The position numbers were made by a program, and so were the translations under genes. A stretch of 64,000 nucleotides of DNA from Desulfobacteraceae bacterium (GTDB lineage: Bacteria; Desulfobacterota; Desulfobacteria; Desulfobacterales; Desulfobacteraceae). This document shows, in pieces, positions 1 through 8,061 of the stretch (within the stretch, counting starts at the first letter, position 1; each line of letters opens with the position of its first letter). The notes beneath the pieces were generated by a model that worked only from the letters and a program-made list of their open reading frames with translations, did not search any database and had not been told where the DNA came from. Where the stretch lies: assembly GCA_016743945.1 (NCBI GenBank), contig JADGFI010000017.1, positions 1 to 64,000 on the forward strand, read 5' to 3'.

Positions 1-51
1 TACTAAAACTGTAATAGGTGTATAATTATATTTCATATTAGACCTTAAAAA

Positions 52-1674
52 CTAAAAATTGGTTTTGTCGATAAGAAAATCGAGATTTTTCATGATTATG
101 ACAGCGGCCATGAACTTTGCATAATAGCCTTTATCATTCTGATGCCCTGCTCGGATTATGTCCCATACACTACGGGAACCCGTTTTTTCAATAGCCTTGC
201 GCAGGTTTGATTTCCCCATGTTGTATGCCAGCACAGCCAATTGCCAATCATCAAATTGAAGTTTGTTTGCCAGCAGATACCTCATCGCTGCGTCAGTGAG
301 AATATCAGTATCGAGTCTTTCGTCCACATCTTTATTAACCGTCAATCCAAAATTACGGGCCGTAGATGGAATAAACATCCAGAGACCTGCGCCTTTGGAT
401 TTGGTTGTGGCTTCGCTAAGATTCCGGTAACCTGATTCCACAACCGGTATCGCAAGAAGCGCTATTGGCACATCGTATTCCACCATTTTTGCTTCTATAT
501 CTTTTTTAAAATACTTCATTCTTTTGAGAGAATCGCTTATAAACGTTCTTGCTTCGGGAGTTCCAAGGTATGCATTAAGCTCATCCAAAACGAGGTCATT
601 TACGACTATAGGGAATTTTGAATTTAACATAGCCCTTTCTGCCATTTCAGATGCCTGAGCACTAGTTATTTTACCTGATTGAACAACACATTTTGAGGCA
701 ATTGACACGGATGTCATTTGTCCAATGATTAACAGTAAAACAAATAAATTGACTGGCCATTTCAATTGAACAGGTATCTTTTCAAATATTTTTTCAATTC
801 TCTTTTTTAATAGCTTGCGTTGTCCTATCAGTATGAGGCCTGTTGCGCATACAGGCACCCATCTTTGGTTTGATGATGATTTTGCTGCTTCAAAAAGACA
901 GCGGGCATAGTCTTGTGAACGTATCCCTTTTTGACTGACCATCACTTCGTCACAGGCAAACTCCTGAAATTCTGTGATTAAACGGCACCACAAATGGATG
1001 CAGGGATTTAAAAAACATATAAGCTTTAAAATCCTGACAAGGTAGAGCCATTTTGTATCACCATTACGATGATGCTGAAGCTCGTGTAAAATGATAATTT
1101 TATAATCTGCTCGGTTTCCGAGAAGTTCTGTAGGAATTATTACGTTTGCCTTACCTGGCAGCCAGTATGAGAAGGGAATCTTGATTATGTCATTTGCATA
1201 GATTGAAACAGCCCCATATTTTCTTATGAGATAAGATCCCTTTTGGACAATGAAAAGTTTACGCAAATCATTGAAAATGTTGATTGTTCCAACGATAAAT
1301 AATAAAAACAGGAAACCTGCGAACAATACAACAGTATTATTTTGACCATCTGATTCTTTGGACAAAAGCACAGGAAACTTTATATTGCTTTCACTTTCCG
1401 GTGAAAAATATTCCGAAGTAAAAGCATCCATAGATCTGACCATCAATATCCGGGAGGCAGGTTCAAAAGTTTTTGTTACAGGTATTACAGGGTAGAGCAA
1501 TAGAAAAACAAACAATATTGATAATGTTGTGTAATGGAGTTTTAATAATGATCTCGCACTTATGGATCTTTTTAACAGCCCCGCCAGTTTGGGATACAAT
1601 ACCAGACTTATAAAGCCTATACCAACCAATATGTTCAGGTTTATATATGCCAAAATGATTTGTGTAAGGATCAT
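52..1674 (-). CDS. M56 (BlaR1-like) membrane peptidase fused to a lytic-transglycosylase-like domain
   Basis: A 540-residue membrane protein. The N-terminal ~330 residues hold several hydrophobic segments and a zinc-peptidase motif HELQH (H197, E198, H201), followed by a 'CDEVMV' segment. This is the layout of the M56/BlaR1 family, which cleaves a partner BlaI repressor after an outside signal. After the last membrane segment (about 313-330), the C-terminal ~200 residues resemble MltD-type lytic transglycosylases: 'IPVVESGYR' with candidate catalytic Glu near 412, then 'GAGLWMFIPSTARNFGL' and 'LAYNMGKSNLRKAI'. BlaR1 normally has a penicillin-binding sensor domain here, so this one may sense or cut peptidoglycan. 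Its start overlaps the end of the blaI-like gene by 4 bases (ATGA), so the two are co-translated. The two domain calls are strong; the signalling role is inferred from the family. Confidence 0.85.
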   Translation of the reverse strand: MILTQIILAYINLNILVGIGFISLVLYPKLAGLLKRSISARSLLKLHYTTLSILFVFLLLYPVIPVTKTFEPASRILMVRSMDAFTSEYFSPESESNIKFPVLLSKESDGQNNTVVLFAGFLFLLFIVGTINIFNDLRKLFIVQKGSYLIRKYGAVSIYANDIIKIPFSYWLPGKANVIIPTELLGNRADYKIIILHELQHHRNGDTKWLYLVRILKLICFLNPCIHLWCRLITEFQEFACDEVMVSQKGIRSQDYARCLFEAAKSSSNQRWVPVCATGLILIGQRKLLKKRIEKIFEKIPVQLKWPVNLFVLLLIIGQMTSVSIASKCVVQSGKITSAQASEMAERAMLNSKFPIVVNDLVLDELNAYLGTPEARTFISDSLKRMKYFKKDIEAKMVEYDVPIALLAIPVVESGYRNLSEATTKSKGAGLWMFIPSTARNFGLTVNKDVDERLDTDILTDAAMRYLLANKLQFDDWQLAVLAYNMGKSNLRKAIEKTGSRSVWDIIRAGHQNDKGYYAKFMAAVIIMKNLDFLIDKTNF

Positions 1675-2069
1675 CTATTTTCCTTTTTTTCGATTATTTT
1701 TTTAATATCCTTAAACTCTTCATCACTGAGCTCAACAGTATCAAGTAGTGTTTTTATTAAGGTGATTGGCGCACCTTCAAAAACATTAGTAACAACATGC
1801 CTGAGTGTTTTTATTTCAAAATCAGTCTTGCTCAATAAAGGGATATAAATATGACCACGCCCTTCCTTACGTGTGCCCAGAATATTCTTTTGTTCCAGTA
1901 TCCTCAGTATTGTAGACACAGAAGTATAGGCCAGATCACGTCCATCAGGTAGTTGGTCGATAACACTGGCCACAGATCCTTCACCAATACGCCAGAGTAT
2001 CGTCATAAGCTCCAGTTCAACGTTTGTTAACATTTTTGATTTTGGGTTATTATTTTTATTTTTTTTCAT
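1671..2069 (-). CDS. BlaI/MecI-family winged-helix repressor
   Basis: A 132-residue protein reading 'NVELELMTILWRIGEGSVASVIDQL' and 'LAYTSVSTILRILEQKNIL', the winged-helix core of BlaI/MecI/CopY repressors, with a C-terminal dimerisation and cleavage region. The ATG at 2069 is chosen because AGGAG lies 6-7 bases upstream; an in-frame start at 2090 has no ribosome site. Two palindromes directly upstream (2095-2135) are likely its operators, so it should repress itself and the overlapping M56 gene. In the family, the M56 partner cuts the repressor to relieve repression. Confidence 0.88.
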   Translation of the reverse strand: MKKNKNNNPKSKMLTNVELELMTILWRIGEGSVASVIDQLPDGRDLAYTSVSTILRILEQKNILGTRKEGRGHIYIPLLSKTDFEIKTLRHVVTNVFEGAPITLIKTLLDTVELSDEEFKDIKKIIEKKENR

Positions 2070-2094
2070 TACAGATCTCCTTTGAACCACTTTA

Positions 2095-2135
2095 TAACTA
2101 AACTTTTAGTTACTTGTCAACTATAAGTTTAGTTG
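2095..2135. promoter_or_regulatory. Paired palindromic operators for the BlaI-like repressor
   Basis: TAACTAAACTTTTAGTTA (2095-2112) is a perfect 8+2+8 palindrome. CAACTATAAGTTTAGTTG (2118-2135) is the same element with one mismatch per arm. Centres are 23 bp apart, about two helical turns, and the first copy ends 26 bases before the repressor start codon. The shared half site is AACTAAA. Autoregulation is inferred from position. Confidence 0.7.
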
Positions 2136-2173
2136 AACTGGAGGGGGGGCATGGGGTCACCCATTAAAGGGCA

Positions 2174-2232
2174 GGTCAAGAGAAAAAATACCTCCCCAAA
2201 AGAAAAACTTTCATTTTTCTTGACCTTTTTTT
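2174..2232 (+). terminator. Hairpin with T-run
   Basis: GGTCAAG plus an A-rich stretch (2174-2189) pairs with ATTTTTCTTGACC (2213-2225), followed by seven T. It looks like a rho-independent terminator on the plus strand, but no gene ends before it. It may instead be a remnant of a dispersed repeat of the GGTCA...TGACC type also seen at 50098-50160. The rest of 2136-2367 shows no gene. Confidence 0.35.
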
Positions 2233-2367
2233 CACAATTTAGAGCGCTTCTGATTTTTATACCTTTTTCACACCTGTTATTTCATCTTGTGGGTTTGCGG
2301 TTCACTGATCCGCACCAGTTACCCACTGAGTTTTAGCGTTGGGCTTTAACATCGGGATATAGGCGAA

Positions 2368-3240
2368 TTAAATTCTATGAGGATGCCTGTAAAAAGACAG
2401 ATGTCGCAAAATCATCTCTATGATTTCAATTTCTTCAATAAAGCTGATGATTTTCATAGATCCCTGACATTTTGGACAAATCAAAGGGTACCCCATACAC
2501 TTTCTGGTACGAAGTGAAGCTTTAGCCCTATTCATCGAGCCCAATTCTGCCGGAATTCTTTGGAAGACATTGCACTCGGTATAATAGCCGGAATACCATC
2601 ATCGGCATCAGCCTTTTTTCTCAAACCCCTGGATTTGTTCGAATAAAAACCGTAGTACCTGACAGTCTGTTCATATCGGCTGGGAATGTGAGTCACCAAT
2701 TGAGCAAGCCAGTCAAGAGCGTTAAAAATTTTCTGGGATTTTCTATCTTTGGAGGTATATACCACTTTGGCAACACCATCAGCTGATTCTTTCGTTGGAA
2801 CATAAATCATTCTTTCCTGGGGCACGAAGTGAAGCTTTAGCGCTCAAAGCAGGCCCGGACAATGTACCTGGCCAAATTTCCAAGGCCAGTTTTATCTTGA
2901 GGATAGATTCTGTCACCGATATATACATGGAAACCAGTATGATGCCAGGAAAGCATGTTTTCGATAACAGCATCATTTATTTTCCCCTCTTTTTTGAGCA
3001 TTTTCAAGACTTCATACTAAAAAGGCCTCCTCTATGTCTTCCAGCATAAAGCCGGGTGCCGTGCTAAAGTTGCCATCGTCCAGAAAGCATCCATCAGAAA
3101 CGATAGCCTGGAGTTACCAGGCAGATGAAACCGCAAGGCACACTGTTGGAGGTGCGGGAGTAAGATGCAGGAAAAAGCGAATGCCATCCAGTAACAGGAT
3201 GGATAGGGATTGAAGAAGCTTTTGAAGAGTTCTGACATTA
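2368..3240 (-). pseudogene. Decayed IS91-family (Y2) transposase
   Basis: Fragments in shifting minus-strand frames read like the C-terminal half of an IS91/IS801-type transposase. Near 3090-3020: 'IVSDGCFLDDGNFSTAPGF'. Near 3010-2870: 'ENMLSWHHTGFHVYIGDRI' and 'GLGNLARYIVRA'. In 2816-2532: 'QERMIYVPTKES' and 'RYYGFYSNKSRG'. In 2490-2368: 'LICPKCQGSMKIISFIEE' and 'ILRHLSFYRHPHRI' then stop. Several frameshifts, stops and two copies of an 18-base insertion make it non-functional. The upstream limit is uncertain. Confidence 0.75.
2509..2841. repeat. Two exact copies of an 18-base sequence inside the dead transposase
   Basis: ACGAAGTGAAGCTTTAGC occurs at 2509-2526 and again at 2824-2841. Each copy sits where it interrupts otherwise alignable transposase coding sequence (before 'LICPKC' and before 'QERMIYVP'), as if inserted. 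It contains the palindrome AAGCTT. Confidence 0.6.
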
Positions 3241-3328
3241 TCCCGTCCGAAAGGAAGCAGACGTCCGGCTGGTATGTTTACAGACACATCAGGGCAGGTG
3301 TTTCTTTGTGAGAGAACCTGAAGACTCT

Positions 3329-3529
3329 TTAAATTTGCTGGTCTTTGTTCAAGGAAATGGTGCAGCTCTGAACGGCCCCGGACAGCCAAAATCCAAATCC
3401 CACAGCTGGCCGATTGGATTCAAAACAGGTCAGCAACGGTTCTTCGACCCGGTAATCGGCAATGTACAAATCAAACCCCGGCCTAAGGCAGATTCTTCTC
3501 AAGGTGCCTGAACCGACTGCCTTTGACAA
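3329..3529 (-). pseudogene. N-terminal fragment of an AraC-family regulator
   Basis: The 66-codon frame reads 'LRPGFDLYIADYRVEEPLL' and 'AVGFGFWLSGAVQSC', which lines up with the sensor domain of the complete AraC proteins here (for example 'VKPGIHLSVADYRLDEP' and 'GIGFCLSGH' in the gene at 55286-56317). The DNA-binding half is missing; the IS91 wreckage begins just beyond. No function is expected. Confidence 0.65.
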
Positions 3530-3923
3530 GGACCAGCAGGTTTCCCCCCGGGTCTACTGTTGGCAGAGCTTGAAGGAAGATCTGCTTAAAATGCGCTTGC
3601 CCGATGCTGCATTAAAATAAATATCCATTACACATCCTTTTATATCACTGTAAAACAAAAAAAATAGGCATACCTAAAAAATATTCCAAGGCTAAATAAA
3701 TATGTTTTTTCCAAGATTGTTTTTCGGAGCATCGTACCATAGGCGGTTGAAATTTTTTCACCATACCTTAGACCGCAAATGATAAAATCGTTTCATGATT
3801 TGATATTTTTTTAATTTTTTTTTTGTTAGGTTGGGCCTGAGCAATTTAACCTGGGGGGGGGAAAGACAGCTTTATTATGTTGGCGGCACAACCTCCCGGA
3901 CCTAATCATAAAGGAAAATAATC
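3530..3923. other. Intergenic region before the metallo-hydrolase gene
   Basis: About 390 bases with no convincing gene. The part nearest 3640 may be leftover AraC or methyltransferase sequence but is too degraded to assign. 3640-3840 is AT-rich with long A and T runs. AAAGGAAAATAATC just before 3924 supplies a ribosome site; the same leader (GGACCTAATCA...) is duplicated at 16913. Confidence 0.5.
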
Positions 3924-4892
3924 ATGAAACAGAAAATAAGACAGATACAGGGGGTTGAAATCACAAGTCTCCAGGATAACTATATCGATGTACTGTCCAT
4001 GGACAGTAGCGAGGTGGTTCACCGGCCGATCCTGGCAGATCATGTGTCTGAAAAGGACATGATCCTGACGGCCAGTCCCCTTGCCGAACACGGATTTTCA
4101 GCCTTTATCCGGATTCTGGACACCCCCCGGGACAGATGTATGCTTTTGGATTTCGGAGGATCGAGTCATGGTGCTACGTTTAACGCAAATCTTCTGGGAG
4201 TGGATTTAAGAGAGGTCAGTGAACTTGCCCTGTCCCACGGCCATATGGATCATTTTAACGGGATGGCGGCCCTGACGGAAAAAATCGGAAAAAAGGACCT
4301 TCCCCTTACCGTGCACCCGGCTGTATTCAGGGAAAAAAGGCATCTCAAAATTCCCGGGGGTACAAATCTTTTTTTTCCCGGGCTCAGGCGAAACGACATC
4401 CGGTCCCTGGACCTTGCCTTGAACGAAAGCGCTGATCCTTCTCCCATGCTGGAGGGAAGAGCCCTGTTTCTGGGGCAGATCCCAAGGAACACTTCCTTTG
4501 AGACGGGAATGCAGAATGCCTTTTATGAAAAAGGAGACCAGGTGATAAAAGACGGCATTGAAGATGATACAGCCCTGGTGTTCCATGTTCGTGACAAAGG
4601 ACTGGTGGTGCTGTCCGGCTGCGCCCATTCCGGGATCATCAATACCATCGATTATGCCAGAAAGGTGACAGGAGTGGAGAAAGTCTTTGCCGTCATGGGG
4701 GGATTTCATCTTACGGGCCCTGAGTTTTCCCCCAAGATCCAACCCACCATCCGGGCATTAAAATCCTTTGAACCCGAATTTGTGGTGCCCTGCCATTGCA
4801 CAGGCAGACAGGCAGTCATGGAGATAGAAAAAGAAATGCCAAAACAGTTTTTGCTCAACATGTCCGGTACCAGAATGTCTTTTAAAGCCTGA
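3924..4892 (+). CDS. MBL-fold metallo-hydrolase (COG1237 type)
   Basis: A 322-residue soluble protein with no signal peptide, so cytoplasmic. Metal-binding motifs of the metallo-beta-lactamase fold are intact: 'SHGHMDHFNG', 'GCAHSG', 'GGFHLTG' and 'PCHCTGR'. The C-terminal His-Cys segment and these motifs match COG1237 hydrolases, a family that includes archaeal enzymes annotated in pterin/RFA-phosphate metabolism; the substrate here is unknown. It sits 56 bases upstream of an AraC regulator in the same direction. A paralogue is at 8062-9030 and fossils of this module are at 9366-9548 and 16913-17199, showing repeated duplication. Confidence 0.85.
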   Translation: MKQKIRQIQGVEITSLQDNYIDVLSMDSSEVVHRPILADHVSEKDMILTASPLAEHGFSAFIRILDTPRDRCMLLDFGGSSHGATFNANLLGVDLREVSELALSHGHMDHFNGMAALTEKIGKKDLPLTVHPAVFREKRHLKIPGGTNLFFPGLRRNDIRSLDLALNESADPSPMLEGRALFLGQIPRNTSFETGMQNAFYEKGDQVIKDGIEDDTALVFHVRDKGLVVLSGCAHSGIINTIDYARKVTGVEKVFAVMGGFHLTGPEFSPKIQPTIRALKSFEPEFVVPCHCTGRQAVMEIEKEMPKQFLLNMSGTRMSFKA

Positions 4893-4948
4893 AATTCGGG
4901 TATCTTCTTAAAAAAGTCCGGACATAAAAAACCCCTTGGGAAAAATTC

Positions 4949-5965
4949 ATGAACTCTTTTAGGATTCAGACAAAAAACAGCTGTGAAAAAAAGGAACCGA
5001 TTTGTTTTGAGACCTGTCCCGACGGCAGGGCTAAAAGGGTCTGGCATTTGCCCCCGGTTTTAGGGACCGGCAGCTTTACGACCCAGTACCTGGAGGGCGG
5101 CCTGGAGCTTACCATCAGTAGCATCCGCCTGGATTCAGAGCTGAACGTACGGCTGATGGACGAAAAAGACAGATGTAATCTGGTATTTTCCCTGAAAGGA
5201 AGATCCATGAATAAAAATTCCTTTTTCAAGGAGAGTTTTGAGTTGGCCTGTGGGACCAACTGCCTGTATCGGTCCCCTGATCCTGAACTGATCCGGCAGG
5301 CCCCCAGAGGAGAAGATTTAAGGGCGGTGGTTATTTCTGTCCCCAGATCCCGGCTTGCAGGCAGGAGTCATGAGTTTTGCACAGACATGGAAGGATTACC
5401 TGCCCTGACTTGTGGGGAGACTTGTCTGATCCGGCACTGCAATACCCCCTCCATGAACCTGGTCCTGGGCCAGATCCTGGACTGCCGGTTCACGGGAAAC
5501 ACAAAACGTTTTTTCCTGGAGAGCAAGGCCCTGGAACTCATTGCCCTTAAGCTGGACCTCATGGATCCGCTGCCTGCCTCAAAATTGTCCCAGGAACAGA
5601 TGCAGGGGGTGGCCCAGGCCCGGGATTTTCTGCTTAAAGAGATCCAGAATCCGCCATCCATTTCCCAACTTGCCAGGGCTGCCGGAATGTCCCATCCCTT
5701 GCTGAACCACTGTTTTAAAAGGGTGTTTGGCTGTTCGGTGTTTGGATTTTTACGAAAAGAGCGGCTGGAGATGAGCCGGAGGATGGTGGCGGAGAACGAG
5801 ATAAGCATGACCGACATTGCCCATGCTACAGGATATGCCAGTTCAAGTCATTTCTCCAGGGCCTTTCTGGTTTGCTACGGGATCCAGCCCAGCCGCTACA
5901 GGAAGGCTGCAGCGGGCAATCCTTTTTTCTCCTTTTCCAAGCAAAATTTAAAAAGTAAGATATGA
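4949..5965 (+). CDS. AraC-family (PchR/YbtA-like) regulator
   Basis: A 338-residue regulator. Residues ~30-190 form the ligand-sensing half and contain 'LDCRFTGNTKRFFLESKALEL', the motif typical of PchR/YbtA-like activators of siderophore genes. Residues ~215-325 hold two helix-turn-helix units ('SISQLARAAGMSHPLLNHCF' and 'SMTDIAHATGYASSSHFSRA'). It likely forms an operon with the metallo-hydrolase just upstream. Its first HTH was copied almost exactly into the mini-gene at 16940-17167. The effector is not visible from sequence. The start lacks a strong ribosome site (GGGAAAA only). Confidence 0.88.
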   Translation: MNSFRIQTKNSCEKKEPICFETCPDGRAKRVWHLPPVLGTGSFTTQYLEGGLELTISSIRLDSELNVRLMDEKDRCNLVFSLKGRSMNKNSFFKESFELACGTNCLYRSPDPELIRQAPRGEDLRAVVISVPRSRLAGRSHEFCTDMEGLPALTCGETCLIRHCNTPSMNLVLGQILDCRFTGNTKRFFLESKALELIALKLDLMDPLPASKLSQEQMQGVAQARDFLLKEIQNPPSISQLARAAGMSHPLLNHCFKRVFGCSVFGFLRKERLEMSRRMVAENEISMTDIAHATGYASSSHFSRAFLVCYGIQPSRYRKAAAGNPFFSFSKQNLKSKI

Positions 5966-5999
5966 TTTTATTTTTTTTGTTGAGTAAAAAAAAATATGA

Positions 6000-6298
6000 T
6001 TCAGGATGCGTCTGCTCTTGATTTTAAAGATAATTCCTTTGATGCTGTAATCGTCTCCAACCTGCCCCATATCATCGACAAACCTGGAAAGGCACTTTTG
6101 GAGATAAATCGGTACTCATCCCCGGTGGCCTGCTGGTTGCACCCACTATTTTCCAGATAAAGGGCTTTCCGATTTATCACAGGTTTTCTACAAAAAATTT
6201 TGCACGACTGATCAACAATTCGGGGTCTAAGGTGATTGTCCAGACAAGACAAGGCGGATTTATGCCCATATCCTATGTTGTGGCAAAAACTTTGAAAA
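6000..6298 (+). pseudogene. Fossil copy of the class I methyltransferase at 49459-50115
   Basis: DNA nearly identical to about 49755-50092, covering the region encoding 'QDASALDFKDNSFDAVIVSN' onward. It lacks the start and SAM-binding glycine loop, has a 1-base deletion ('aatcggtactc' against 'aatcgggtactc'), an internal loss of about 40 bases near 6150, and in-frame stops. High identity points to a recent duplication over 44 kb. Confidence 0.85.
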
Positions 6299-6303
6299 AA
6301 ATC

Positions 6304-6333
6304 GTTCCATGCGGAATTCAGTGCGCCATAGGC
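6304..6333. repeat. Short member of a dispersed hairpin repeat
   Basis: GTTCCATGCGGAATTCAGTG and the following CGCC match, in inverted orientation and with an internal loss, the hairpin element at 9201-9258. It begins exactly where homology of the methyltransferase fossil ends. 6334-6427 shows nothing further. Confidence 0.45.
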
Positions 6334-6427
6334 TTATACTATTGTACGACAATTATCTTGTCCGGTTAAACATGTGATAAAAAGCCGATTCTTTTAAGCT
6401 TATAGGTATATGCACATGAATTGATAC

Positions 6428-7579
6428 TCATTTCATCCTTATTGCTTTTTTCCCTTTACCATGATTAATTTTTATTAAAAATACTAAAGTAGTAACCCCA
6501 ATCAGATAAGCATTCAGAACAAAAATAAATTTTATATCCGTGTTCCCAAATAAAGCTCCAGCAGTATCAAAAAAGACAGGGGAAAAGAATTGTCCAAAGA
6601 AGATACAGCTACTTACAATTGCCATTGCTCTGACATTTTGTTCACGGGGAACTCCCCTGACGATTAAAAGGAGAATCATGGGATAAAGATTTCCAAAACT
6701 GAATCCAATAAGGGTGACACCAATAACAACTGTTGATAAAGAGCCGGATATGGATAGTATTCCAAAGCCCGAACTCATGAGAGCCATCTGAAACGGCAGC
6801 ATTAATTTTTTAAATATTTTTTGAACTCTGATTAATGCTATCCCGGCGACAAAGGCTGCACTTGTTACAATTGCAAGGGTTATTCCTGCTGTATTTGCAT
6901 TCCCGAGATTATTTGTTTTAAGGAAAATAGCAATATTTGTTGGAACTGCATAAAAAGAAGTCATCATTAAAAATGCAGCAAGTGAAGCCATGTATGTAAC
7001 CACCGGGAGTTTTTTTGTTGAATTTGTTTTATCGCTTTTTTTTTCAGGTTCCGGTAAAAAAAATTTTACAAAAATAAGTGCAAATACTCCAAGAAGATAA
7101 ACCCCGAAAGAATACCTCCAGGAAAATGTAGCAAGCCATCCTGAAAAAATCACTGCTATTATACCGCCAAGATTACTTGATGCAGTCGCCCATCCTGTCA
7201 TTTGGGATGCCTCTTCTCCCTTGAAAAAATCAGCAATAAGAGCTGTTGAAATCGGCATTATTAAACCAACACCGACACCGAGCAAAGCTCTAAATATTAG
7301 AAGTGTTGTAATGTCTGAAGTAAATCCTCCGGCAATACCACCGGTTAAGTATGTAATTAAACCCATGTAAAGAACTGTTTTTTTATTAAAAAAATCAGTA
7401 AGTTTCCCAGATATAAAAGAAAACGGAATTATCAGCATTGAAGGTAATGTAATAATTAATTTTATAAATGTAGGACTTATATGGGGAAAAGCTTCGGAAA
7501 TAACACCAAGAGCAGGTGAAATCGCAGCACTTGCCATAATAGTTAATAAAGAAATTGAAAGTATTGATATTTTTAGCAT
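6428..7579 (-). CDS. MFS transporter
   Basis: A 383-residue protein with about twelve hydrophobic segments. 'SGKLTDFFNKKTVLYMGL' between segments 2 and 3 is the major-facilitator loop motif, and 'RALLGVGVGLIMPIS' matches the fourth-segment motif of drug/metabolite exporters. AGGAG sits 6 bases before the ATG. An AraC remnant (7603-7897) lies immediately upstream on the same strand, so the transporter may have lost its regulator. Export of a chelator or toxic metabolite is plausible; the substrate is unknown. Confidence 0.85.
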   Translation of the reverse strand: MLKISILSISLLTIMASAAISPALGVISEAFPHISPTFIKLIITLPSMLIIPFSFISGKLTDFFNKKTVLYMGLITYLTGGIAGGFTSDITTLLIFRALLGVGVGLIMPISTALIADFFKGEEASQMTGWATASSNLGGIIAVIFSGWLATFSWRYSFGVYLLGVFALIFVKFFLPEPEKKSDKTNSTKKLPVVTYMASLAAFLMMTSFYAVPTNIAIFLKTNNLGNANTAGITLAIVTSAAFVAGIALIRVQKIFKKLMLPFQMALMSSGFGILSISGSLSTVVIGVTLIGFSFGNLYPMILLLIVRGVPREQNVRAMAIVSSCIFFGQFFSPVFFDTAGALFGNTDIKFIFVLNAYLIGVTTLVFLIKINHGKGKKAIRMK

Positions 7580-7602
7580 TTTAACTCCTGCTGTGTTTTT
7601 AA

Positions 7603-7897
7603 TTACTCAATTTTCAGGGCAATAAGCTCAAGGGCCTTACTTTCAAGAAAATTTTTTCTTGTTCTGCTTGTAATGGCAGTTAATTATCTGTTCCAATGCC
7701 ATGTTCATTTCAAAACTTAGCTCTTCTGTGGCAAAAATTCCCGATCCGATGGTTGCGGGCAGCTTCCACATAAGCCCTGCTTCAAAGGCCGGGTTCCTCC
7801 TGGCATTTAAAGATTCCAGCTTGTCTTGGCTGTTTCTCATGAGTATTTTAGGGTTCATTGATGAATGCTCAATAATCTTCTTTCGTTTGTTCGACAA
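7603..7897 (-). pseudogene. Middle fragment of an AraC-family regulator
   Basis: A frame starting at 7897 runs into 'MALEQIINCHYKQNKKKF'; after a frameshift it continues 'FLESKALELIALKIE' and stops at 7603. This is the sensor-domain motif (IxNCxYxxxxKKFFLESKALEL) of the complete AraC genes here. Both HTH units are absent. Confidence 0.7.
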
Positions 7898-7898
7898 G

Positions 7899-8009
7899 CT
7901 GTTACGGAATGCATGATCTTACAAATAAAGACGCAACATATGTGTGCTCAATGAATTTTAATATTACCACATATGGCTACTCTGTGTGATGTCCTTAGTT
8001 CCGTAACAG
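7899..8009. repeat. 111-bp segment with 11-bp terminal inverted repeats
   Basis: CTGTTACGGAA (7899-7909) and TTCCGTAACAG (7999-8009) are exact inverted copies; after one mismatch the match resumes for three bases. The AT-rich interior has no gene but contains CATATG twice. Size and ends resemble a small non-autonomous element. It lies between an AraC fossil and the end of the second metallo-hydrolase gene. Confidence 0.45.
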
Positions 8010-8061
8010 TTTGCCGACTGATAATCATTAAAAAGCCTAATAAAGCCCCTCTTTTTCCCGG

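Noticed and set aside
2133..2336. Plus-strand 67-codon frame
   Set aside because: It starts inside the operator region and has low-complexity, non-protein-like composition; the sequence is better explained by the hairpin.
4206..4742. 178-codon minus-strand frame
   Set aside because: It is the reverse of the metallo-hydrolase coding region, with all conserved motifs on the plus strand.
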